From positions 1 through 64,000 of the forward strand of contig CANQSA010000012.1 of assembly GCA_947626415.1 (NCBI GenBank): a stretch of 64,000 nucleotides of DNA. The letters run 5' to 3'. A program made the translations under genes and the position numbers. Position 1 is the stretch's first letter. Every line of letters begins with the position of its first letter. This stretch comes from an uncultured Lachnospiraceae bacterium (GTDB lineage Bacteria; Bacillota; Clostridia; Lachnospirales; Lachnospiraceae). A model generated the notes under the pieces. That model was not told the DNA's origin. It ran no database searches and was given only the letters and a program-made list of their open reading frames with translations. This document shows, in pieces, positions 26,575 to 33,745 of this stretch.

Positions 26575-26835
26575 GTTGAACAAGAGTAAGTAGCTGTCCG
26601 GAATATGCACAGAGAGCCGCAGAGGATGGGATTGCGGTGATAGGAAAGGCAGGGAATGGACTTGTGAGGGCGAGCTGAAACCGGCGAGGGAGTAGGCGAG
26701 ACGTAGCTGCACGTTACAGCAGGCAGTGTATGTTGGTACACAAAAGAGCGCATTCGGGAGAATGAATTTAGGTGGCACCGCAGAAGTTAGTATAACTCCT
26801 GTCCTATTAGAACATAATAGGACAGGCTTTTTTTA
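26575..26835 (+). ncRNA. Tryptophan T-box riboswitch
   Basis: The leader has the Stem I elements AGTAAGTAG and AGAGAG, and a specifier loop GAATGGAC in which TGG (26657-26659), flanked by GAA and A as in other T-boxes, is the Trp codon. The T-box sequence AGGTGGCACCGC is at 26770-26781. A terminator follows: CCTGTCCTATTA (26798-26809) pairs perfectly with TAATAGGACAGG (26815-26826) and runs into a T tract. Uncharged tRNA-Trp should stabilise the antiterminator and let transcription reach the tryptophan synthase-like gene, so expression rises on Trp starvation. Confidence 0.92.
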
Positions 26836-26838
26836 TTA

Positions 26839-26926
26839 CAGCATCAAAGGTCGGAATCCACCGGCATGCTTGCAGCGGAACAATTTGTAATAAAAAATGC
26901 CAACGAGGATTCAGCATCAAAGGTCG
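26839..26926 (+). repeat. 15-base direct repeat downstream of the T-box terminator
   Basis: CAGCATCAAAGGTCG occurs at 26839-26853 and again at 26912-26926, with similar flanks. It lies between the T-box terminator and the gene. It could be a duplication trace; no function is evident. Confidence 0.5.
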
Positions 26927-26986
26927 AAATAAAATTGCAAAGCAATTTTTATAATAATTTATTTTTAAGAAAGTGAGGAACGCAAC

Positions 26987-28357
26987 ATGAGCAAAGAGAT
27001 CCCCTACAAAATCTATCTGGAAGAACAGGAGATGCCGAAGCAGTGGTATAATGTGCGCGCTGACATGCAGAAAAAGCCTGCGCCGATCCTGAATCCGGGT
27101 ACATTACAGCCGGTTACGCTGGATGAATTGTCCGGTATTTTCTGCCGGGAACTGGCAGAACAGGAGTTAAATGATACGACTCCGTATTTTGATATTCCGG
27201 ATGAGATCAGAAAATTCTACAAAATGTATCGTCCGTCACCGTTGGTGCGCGCGTACTGTCTGGAGGAGAAGCTGGGCACGCCGGCACACATTTACTATAA
27301 GTTTGAAGGCAATAATACGTCCGGAAGCCACAAGCTGAATTCCGCGATCGCACAGGCTTATTACGCAAAGAAGCAGGGTCTGAAGGGCGTAACCACAGAG
27401 ACCGGAGCAGGCCAGTGGGGCACAGCGTTATCTATGGCGTGCGCTTATCTGGATCTGGATTGTCAGGTATATATGGTAAAGGTTTCCTATGAGCAGAAAC
27501 CGTTCCGCCGTGAAGTAATGCGGACTTACGGCGCGCAGGTAACGCCGTCTCCTTCCATGAATACGGAAGTTGGCCGGAAGATCAATGCGGAGTTCCCGGG
27601 TACTACGGGAAGTCTGGGCTGCGCGATTTCCGAAGCGGTAGAGGCAGCGGTGACACAGGACGGATACCGGTATGTATTGGGCTCTGTTTTGTCGCAGGTA
27701 CTGCTACATCAGTCCGTGATCGGTCTGGAAACAAAAGCAGCGCTGGATAAATATGGAATTAAGGCAGATATGATCATCGGCTGCGCGGGCGGCGGTTCCA
27801 ATCTGGGCGGTCTGATGTCTCCGTTTGTGGGCCAGATGCTGCGCGGCGAGGCAGACTATGAGATTATTGCGGTAGAGCCCGCTTCCTGCCCGAGCCTGAC
27901 CAGAGGCGTTTACGCATATGACTTCTGCGATACCGGTAAGGTTTGTCCGCTGGCAAAAATGTATACACTGGGCAGCGGCTTTATCCCTTCCGCAAATCAT
28001 GCGGGTGGTCTGCGGTATCATGGTATGAGCTCCGTTGTATCTGAATTGTACGATCAGGGTCTGCTGAAAGCCAGAAGCGTAGAGCAGACGGAAGTATTTA
28101 AGGCAGCAGAAATGTTTGCGCGGGTAGAGGGTATTCTGCCGGCACCGGAAAGCAGCCATGCGATCAAGGTAGCGATTGATGAAGCAATGAAGTGCAAAGA
28201 GACCGGTGAGGAAAAGAACATTGTATTCGGTCTGACCGGAACCGGTTACTTCGATATGGTTGCTTATCAGAATTATAATGACGGTACAATGAGCGACTAT
28301 ATCCCGACAGATGAGGAACTGGCAAAATCCTTTGCGACTCTGCCGAAGGTACAGTAA
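26987..28357 (+). CDS. trpB: Stand-alone tryptophan synthase beta chain, TrpB2 type
   Basis: A 456-residue PLP enzyme of the TrpB2 subfamily, longer than the roughly 400-residue TrpB1 that pairs with TrpA. The PLP lysine is Lys116 in NTSGSHKLNSA, and the phosphate-binding loop is CAGGGSNLGG. It condenses indole with serine (or phosphoserine in some relatives) to give tryptophan. No trpA is adjacent, so indole salvage from the gut is the probable role. The Trp T-box directly upstream fits this. GAGG precedes the ATG. A separate trpF lies at 52325-52942, so Trp genes are scattered in this genome. Confidence 0.93.
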   Translation: MSKEIPYKIYLEEQEMPKQWYNVRADMQKKPAPILNPGTLQPVTLDELSGIFCRELAEQELNDTTPYFDIPDEIRKFYKMYRPSPLVRAYCLEEKLGTPAHIYYKFEGNNTSGSHKLNSAIAQAYYAKKQGLKGVTTETGAGQWGTALSMACAYLDLDCQVYMVKVSYEQKPFRREVMRTYGAQVTPSPSMNTEVGRKINAEFPGTTGSLGCAISEAVEAAVTQDGYRYVLGSVLSQVLLHQSVIGLETKAALDKYGIKADMIIGCAGGGSNLGGLMSPFVGQMLRGEADYEIIAVEPASCPSLTRGVYAYDFCDTGKVCPLAKMYTLGSGFIPSANHAGGLRYHGMSSVVSELYDQGLLKARSVEQTEVFKAAEMFARVEGILPAPESSHAIKVAIDEAMKCKETGEEKNIVFGLTGTGYFDMVAYQNYNDGTMSDYIPTDEELAKSFATLPKVQ

Positions 28358-28380
28358 AGCAATTTTAAATTTATAAAAGG

Positions 28381-28422
28381 GGACTTGTATCAATGGATCT
28401 GTCATCGATGCAGGTCCTTTTT
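28381..28422 (+). terminator. Terminator after trpB2
   Basis: GGACTTGTATC (28381-28391) pairs with GATGCAGGTCC (28407-28417) with two G-U wobbles, followed by TTTTT. Confidence 0.8.
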
Positions 28423-28531
28423 GTCTTGGTAATTGAGTCCACGATTCGTAGACTGAAATTGCGGTATAAAGGGATCGTATGAAAGATGCGTTTTATTGTA
28501 TAATTTGTTGAAAGGGTAGAAAAAGGGTTTT

Positions 28532-29546
28532 ATAAGGAAGTATTATCTAATCGCGGCGGGACTATCCGTGCTGCTGCTTACGGGGTATCTCATTTGCAGC
28601 GCTGCAACCGGTTATAACGGAGAACAAATAATATATGTTCAGTGGCTTCAGACGGAAGTGCCGGATTCCGACCTGGTGGCAAAGGTGGATTTCCAATCTG
28701 CATTGCATAGACTATGATGTGGTTGATACGGATATTGAAAAGAAAGACTGGGACGGATTTTATCAGAAAAGCTCATTTTTAATTGGCACCATCATTCTTG
28801 TTGGAATGGGTGTATTTGCCATTAGCCTGAATATTTGGGTAATTTATCTGATTTGGAAGGGAGAACATAAAAAAGATCCCAGAAACACAAAGAAAACGAC
28901 TACGGATCGTATGCTGTTGATTTTTTTCTGTCCGCTGCTGTGCAGTATGCTTTTATTTCATGCAGAGCCGGTATTCGCGGATAGTTCCCAGACCCTGCTG
29001 TAGCGTCTGGCACAGTTTGAAGAAGATGGCTTACCAGAGGGTTGGGCAGGATTTCAGGTCCGGTATCAGGATACGGGGAAAATAAGTGTGGATACATACG
29101 TTTATCGTGACGGCACTGATCATGTGGAGCAGCATTGGAGCGGAATCTCCGATCTGACGGAAGAGAACAGTACCTTTGCGGTTCATGTGATAGGAAGCGA
29201 AGCAAGGCCGGAAGGCTATACGAAGGAGGAACTGGAAACAATCAAGGAGCAGTTTCTAAGCGATACAGAGAAAATGTACGCAGAAAAAAGTTACTACAAC
29301 CAATATGCCAGAAGCATTAAGAAAATTAAGATCGGAGGGGTTACCGGATTTTATACGACAGAAGACGGCAGAATGCCGGACCCTCCGATTCCCGTACAGG
29401 TCATCCAAAAAGATCCCTGGTATGTGGTAAACGGAGAAAATATTTTGGAGGAGATTGGTGAGACATTTTGTATGATTATGCTTCCGGCGCTTTTGGGGCT
29501 CTTTATTGAAACGAGTTGCTTAAAACGATTTGACTGGATGTGGTAA
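28532..29546 (+). pseudogene. Broken membrane-anchored protein gene of unknown function
   Basis: The N-terminal part reads RKYYLIAAGLSVLLLTGYLI from an ATA codon at 28532 that may be a mutated ATG. It leaves frame near 28700-28715. The frame from 28635 then gives a membrane segment (FLIGTIILVGMGVFAISLNIWVIYLI written in parts) and continues through TAG at 29001-29003 to 29546 with a plausible coding sequence, including a Tyr/Glu-rich soluble domain. At least one frameshift, one nonsense codon and a lost start make it a pseudogene. I recognise no family. A GGAGG and new start lie just downstream. Confidence 0.55.
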
Positions 29547-29585
29547 TTTCTCCTGAGTTGGAACCAAGGAGGTTAGCGTAAAAAT

Positions 29586-29981
29586 ATGAAAAAAGTAGTT
29601 GCGGCCGTCTTTGGAATGATGGCTGTCATGGTTTTGCTGGGTGTTTGATGCGGAGAACAAATTCCGGCGGCTTATTTTCTGTAGAAAAGATAAACGAGGA
29701 AACAGTTGCGGTGACGGGGCTGACAGATTTTGACTGGGATGCCATGTATGTGTTTATGCGAAGTTATCGTTATTTTCACCCCTGTTACCAACTCCATATC
29801 TTCTGCATTAGAATAGGCAATCTTTCCGTCTTTCAAAAACACTGCTGGGCACTGATCATCCTGATTCTATCGTGCAGTTTCACCCTATGTGCAATATGGT
29901 ACCGGGGTATCCGTAAAGAAACAGGCAGACACAGGACAACTGGAATTGGTTGGAGAGACAGAAGAGAGGATTGTTTCATAA
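29586..29981 (+). pseudogene. Mosaic of gene fragments after a signal-peptide start
   Basis: ATG 29586 (AAGGAGG upstream) opens MKKVVAAVFGMMAVMVLLGV, a signal-like start that stops at 29646-29648. In another frame a coding-like stretch follows (FSVEKINEETVAVTGLTDFDWDAMYVF). Positions 29761-29873 read sensibly only on the minus strand (CPAVFLKDGKIAYSNAEDM). Positions about 29873-29981 read sensibly on the plus strand again (FYRAVSPYVQYGTGVSVKKQ). The pieces look like one or more small lipoprotein genes broken by frameshifts and a short inversion. None is complete. Confidence 0.45.
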
Positions 29982-29991
29982 GGATATGTGT

Positions 29992-30401
29992 ATGAAAGAA
30001 AAGCGGCAGTTTATCATAGAAAAAGTACAGATTGTAATTTTGAGTATCTGCATGAGTATGGGTTTGCTTGACGGCTGCAGCAAAATTGTGAAAGAAGAAG
30101 TAACTACAACACAAGTCATGGAAACAGTAACCCCGAAACGTCAGGCACAGGAAGCAATTCACCATGAAGGGGTGAATCAATGGGAGTATATTGAGACTGT
30201 GACAGAGTCGGACCTGCAGGAACTGAAACAGGCTGTGAGAGAAATTTTCCTTTTCATGCAGATATAACAAAGAACCCGGGGCATGTAATCGTATGCGAGG
30301 CTCAGGGAACAGGCCTGTGGGATGACCCTCAGAACCAACCCCCCGCACATTTTTTGTTAAGCAGACAATCCAAAAATGCTCCGTGGAAAATAGTGAATTG
30401 A
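29992..30401 (+). pseudogene. Small lipoprotein gene with a frameshift
   Basis: ATG 29992 starts a signal peptide ending in the lipobox-like LLDGC, then a soluble region to about 30250, where the frame ends in FLFMQI. In the next frame, PFHADITKNPGHVIVCEAQ continues and runs to TGA 30399-30401 as plausible coding sequence. A single one-base indel near 30245-30260 explains this. Full length would be about 135 residues; the function is unknown. It belongs to the same decayed stretch as its two upstream neighbours. Confidence 0.5.
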
Positions 30402-30442
30402 ACTAGACAATAAAAAGGACAATAAAAAATTTATCCTATGTA

Positions 30443-30471
30443 TTGACAAGTTGTGAAAAAAATAGTATGCT
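30443..30471 (+). promoter_or_regulatory. Strong promoter for the secreted protein-ABC operon
   Basis: TTGACA (30443-30448), 17 bases, TATGCT (30466-30471). The roughly 190-base leader to the start at 30666 has a GGAGG-like stretch near 30532-30540 but no convincing short gene. Confidence 0.75.
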
Positions 30472-30665
30472 AAGATACGGGAGATGCAGTATGAATGTCT
30501 TTGCCTTATAACTCTGCAGATGGCAATTTTGAGGAGGTGTGGAGATAAAAAATGCCATAATTACTGTTAAGAAAAAATCATTTCGTTTGTACCGACTGTG
30601 TAAATTTTTTTATGAAGCTGTGATTGTATTGTTTGGTAAATGATAAAAGAAAGGGTGAATGTTTT

Positions 30666-31118
30666 ATGAATAGTAAAATAAAAATGAGCGTATTGGTTAG
30701 TATTATTTGTACAATTTTGACTGTGATAAGTGTAGGAGCTGTTACAACTACTTACAACCTGGTAAAATCAGGAGTTACGGTGACTATTAATCAAAGTGAT
30801 CCGGATTGGTATGGAGATGAAGTAAAGATGATAGAGGGTCAGAAAGATGTATTTGTATCTGTTGCCTCCGCCAAGAATCCCAAATATCTTCAGCTTCAGC
30901 TTATGTATAAATTAAATATATCATCTCCGTATTTATATGATAAAAAGAATGTGCGGTTATCCTCTACTGGGAAAGCCGGCCTGCATGCTGTGTTTAATAA
31001 CTATACATTGGGAGGATACTATATATTTGGAATGTCGATTGCAACCTGGGACCTTGGGGATTATACTCCCTGCAGCGAGGTAAATTTTACACAATATGAT
31101 GTATCTGTGAATGAATAG
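30666..31118 (+). CDS. Small secreted protein preceding an ABC transporter
   Basis: A 150-residue protein starting at ATG 30666. A signal peptide (MNSKIKMSVLVSIICTILTV region) probably ends near VGA at residue 25. The mature part is about 125 residues, with beta-type alternation, many Tyr and Ser residues (VTVTINQSDPDWYGDEV, GGYYIFGMSIATWDLGDY) and a single Cys; there is no lipobox. I recognise no family. It is followed after 26 bases by an FtsX-like permease, an ATPase and a second permease, an arrangement seen for some bacteriocins with self-protection transporters, but it does not resemble lactococcin 972 or lantibiotic precursors. The role is unknown. Confidence 0.7.
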   Translation: MNSKIKMSVLVSIICTILTVISVGAVTTTYNLVKSGVTVTINQSDPDWYGDEVKMIEGQKDVFVSVASAKNPKYLQLQLMYKLNISSPYLYDKKNVRLSSTGKAGLHAVFNNYTLGGYYIFGMSIATWDLGDYTPCSEVNFTQYDVSVNE

Positions 31119-31144
31119 CATATCGGAAGAAAGGAACAGTCTGT

Positions 31145-32425
31145 ATGAAGCATAGTTGGTACTTATATGTCGAATATGATAAAAAACTGAGACAGAAAAA
31201 TAAAGTTGCAATAGCGTTTATGGCAGTATCCGTCATGATCCTGCTTTTTACAAATATTGTTTTTAGTAATGTGAGTCATCTTTTGGAAAATCTGCAGCAG
31301 AATTGTCGGACAATTATGGTGCAGGTGCCGTTTAAAGAGAAATATCTTAGCATGCTGAAAGCGGAATATGCAGAGAATCCGGATATTGAAAGTGTAGAAG
31401 AACATTGGACAGGAAGTCCGATTCATGTGGAAACCGCGGACCCGGATATACAGAAATGGGCAGGCGGTCAGTATCGGGTTCAGTTTAGTGAGATAACGGA
31501 TGCCGCAGCAAAGAACAGCAGGCAGATCAAGAAGAAGGCAGAACTGAAAGAAAATGAGATCCTGGTTCCAAAGTACATCACAATATACATACAAATGAAA
31601 AATCCATATGACGTACCATCCGCATGGGATGACTATACACGGCCAAATTTAAAAGGTGAGGAACTGATCGGCCGGACGCTGCAGATTTCATTTGGAGATG
31701 AAACGGCGGAACTAGTAGTCAGGGGGGTCTATGACAATGCGGAAATAACCACGGCAGCAGACGGTATTTTTTTGTCAGAGGCAATGACACACCGGGTTGC
31801 CCAGGAGACAAAGACGGAAAGTAATTTTTCCTATCATATTCTGATCAAGGATTATGAGAAAATGAAGATTTATCAGAAAGAAATATCAGACTTTGCCTTT
31901 GCACATTTTGACACGGAAGACACGGGTATGGACGATACAGGAAATGGATGGCTGATTGTGGGACCCGCCTATGGCGTGGGAGAGCAACGGGAAGCATCTT
32001 TAACTTTTATCAATGCTGCATCTGTTATGGCAGGGATATTGGCCGTAGTGGTTATGCTATGGGTAGGACTTGGGCTGTTCCTATCCAAGGTGAAAATGCT
32101 GAATGCAAGAGGGCGGGAGTTTGCGTTGTTAAAAGCAATTGGATATCGGGAACGGCAGATACGTGGAATCCTGAGGATGGAATCTATTATGCTTTCTGCA
32201 AAAGTAGCTGCCATTTCCGGCATCATTGTGGGATCATTACTGATCGTTTATGTCGGGATATTGCTCATATGGGTGAATCCGCTGTTTTATCATGTGTTTA
32301 TGCCCAGATTTCAGGCAGGGATATTATTCCTTACGGTATTGATCGTGTTTCTGGTTCCGTTGGCGGCTTATGAACTTTCCGCGCGTCGGATCAAATCCGT
32401 TTCATCCATTGAAATCCTGCGGTAA
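31145..32425 (+). CDS. FtsX/MacB-like ABC transporter permease
   Basis: A 426-residue membrane protein with one N-terminal helix (about 22-42), a large extracytoplasmic domain (about 45-295) and three C-terminal helices (about 297-320, 352-380, 390-412), the MacB/FtsX topology. The segment REFALLKAIGYRERQI before the second helix is the coupling helix characteristic of this family. Such transporters move peptides or lipoproteins or transmit force across the membrane instead of acting as ordinary channels. It partners the ATPase starting 11 bases downstream. Confidence 0.85.
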   Translation: MKHSWYLYVEYDKKLRQKNKVAIAFMAVSVMILLFTNIVFSNVSHLLENLQQNCRTIMVQVPFKEKYLSMLKAEYAENPDIESVEEHWTGSPIHVETADPDIQKWAGGQYRVQFSEITDAAAKNSRQIKKKAELKENEILVPKYITIYIQMKNPYDVPSAWDDYTRPNLKGEELIGRTLQISFGDETAELVVRGVYDNAEITTAADGIFLSEAMTHRVAQETKTESNFSYHILIKDYEKMKIYQKEISDFAFAHFDTEDTGMDDTGNGWLIVGPAYGVGEQREASLTFINAASVMAGILAVVVMLWVGLGLFLSKVKMLNARGREFALLKAIGYRERQIRGILRMESIMLSAKVAAISGIIVGSLLIVYVGILLIWVNPLFYHVFMPRFQAGILFLTVLIVFLVPLAAYELSARRIKSVSSIEILR

Positions 32426-32436
32426 AGGAGGCAGTT

Positions 32437-33096
32437 ATGAAGATAGAAATATTGAATTTGTCAAAAACATATAATCAAAAGGATTATGTATTGCGTGATT
32501 TCTCCTACACATTTGAATCAGGTCATTTTTATGCGATCATGGGACCTTCCGGAGTCGGCAAATCTACTCTGTTACATATACTTGGGTTATTGGATGAAAA
32601 ATCCTCCGGTGAAATCCGGATCGACGGTCAGACGCTTACCGTACAGGGAGAGGAAGAACGGGCGGATATGAGATTACTGACATTCGGGTTTGTGTTCCAG
32701 GAGTTTTTCTTAAATCCCAAGCTGACGGTTTTGGAGAATGTCATGGTACCTTTGCATATTCATCCGGAATATCAGGGAAAAGAAAACTGGGATAAGAAGA
32801 GGAAGCGTGCGAAAGAGTTGCTGAAGCAGTTTCAGATTGATGAATATGAGAACCGCTATCCCAATGAATTGTCAGGCGGAGAACAGCAGCGGGTGGGAAT
32901 TGCAAGAGCCCTTGCAAACAATCCTGAGGTAATTCTGGCTGATGAACCAACCGGCAATCTGGACGAAAAAAATGAAGAAAACATATTCAGTTACCTGAAG
33001 GCATTAACGGAAGAAGGAAAAATAGTCATCGTAGTTTCTCATAACGAAACGGTGAAAAACTATGCGGACTTTATCATAACCTTGCGAAAGGAATAA
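32437..33096 (+). CDS. ABC transporter ATP-binding protein, MacB/LolD type
   Basis: A 219-residue ATPase with Walker [10 protein letters not shown] (about residue 36), signature [14 protein letters not shown], Walker [13 protein letters not shown] and the switch histidine in VSHNE. It matches the LolD/MacB/SalX class that pairs with FtsX-type permeases. An AAAGGAGG site precedes the start, and both flanking genes encode membrane subunits, so it energises the complex at 31145-33740. Confidence 0.95.
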   Translation: MKIEILNLSKTYNQKDYVLRDFSYTFESGHFYAIMGPSGVGKSTLLHILGLLDEKSSGEIRIDGQTLTVQGEEERADMRLLTFGFVFQEFFLNPKLTVLENVMVPLHIHPEYQGKENWDKKRKRAKELLKQFQIDEYENRYPNELSGGEQQRVGIARALANNPEVILADEPTGNLDEKNEENIFSYLKALTEEGKIVIVVSHNETVKNYADFIITLRKE

Positions 33097-33101
33097 TTAA
33101 C

Positions 33102-33740
33102 ATGTGGATTATGTTTATCCAAAACCTACTGCGTAACCGAACGCAGGTAATATTAGAGTTTGCTCTGCTTCTGCTTGACTGTATTGTGATGAATTTCGCG
33201 GGTGAGCTGCTGGCTAGCGGGATCTCCATTTATCAAAGTGACTGGTATGACAATGTTTCAGGGAATCTGAGCGGTATTATGGTAGGCGGAAGCAACCCCC
33301 AAATGTTGGCCTCCAACGCACTGATGATCCTTGGTATGCTGGCCGTGATCGTGATTCTGTTGTTAATTGGCATCTGTTTTTCCCTGTGGGCAACCATCAG
33401 TATGGGTGCCAGACAGGAGGGGCAGGCGAATGCTCTGCTGGAAGCAATCGGATACAAAAAGCGACAGATTCAGCGGGGAACTTGGCTGCAGCAGGGGATT
33501 CTGGTAGTCGCATCGGCGCTTCCGGCGTGGGGAATTGCGGAAGCAGCCTATGCTCTGTTCCAGAAGAACCGGACGATCGCGCAGGTACTGGAGCATGGAC
33601 ATGATGCAGATGCCGTGCTGCACTGGATTCAGGTGACGGTTCCCTTTGTACTGCTGTTGATGATTTGGGTAGTGATTCGGAGGGTGGATCAAAAGAACCA
33701 AAAAGATTCCTTGATCAAGCGGCTGTACAGGGAAGACTGA
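33102..33740 (+). CDS. Half-size FtsX-like permease subunit
   Basis: A 212-residue membrane protein with a first hydrophobic segment (about 12-38), a short loop and further helices at about 65-95, 125-148 and 175-195. The motif GQANALLEAIGYKKRQIQRG corresponds to the coupling region of FtsX-type permeases, so this is a shortened version lacking the large outer domain of its partner at 31145. It starts five bases after the ATPase. The two unlike permeases could form a heterodimer. It ends five bases from the convergent GH3 gene, with no clear terminator between. Confidence 0.8.
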   Translation: MWIMFIQNLLRNRTQVILEFALLLLDCIVMNFAGELLASGISIYQSDWYDNVSGNLSGIMVGGSNPQMLASNALMILGMLAVIVILLLIGICFSLWATISMGARQEGQANALLEAIGYKKRQIQRGTWLQQGILVVASALPAWGIAEAAYALFQKNRTIAQVLEHGHDADAVLHWIQVTVPFVLLLMIWVVIRRVDQKNQKDSLIKRLYRED

Positions 33741-33745
33741 CAGGT

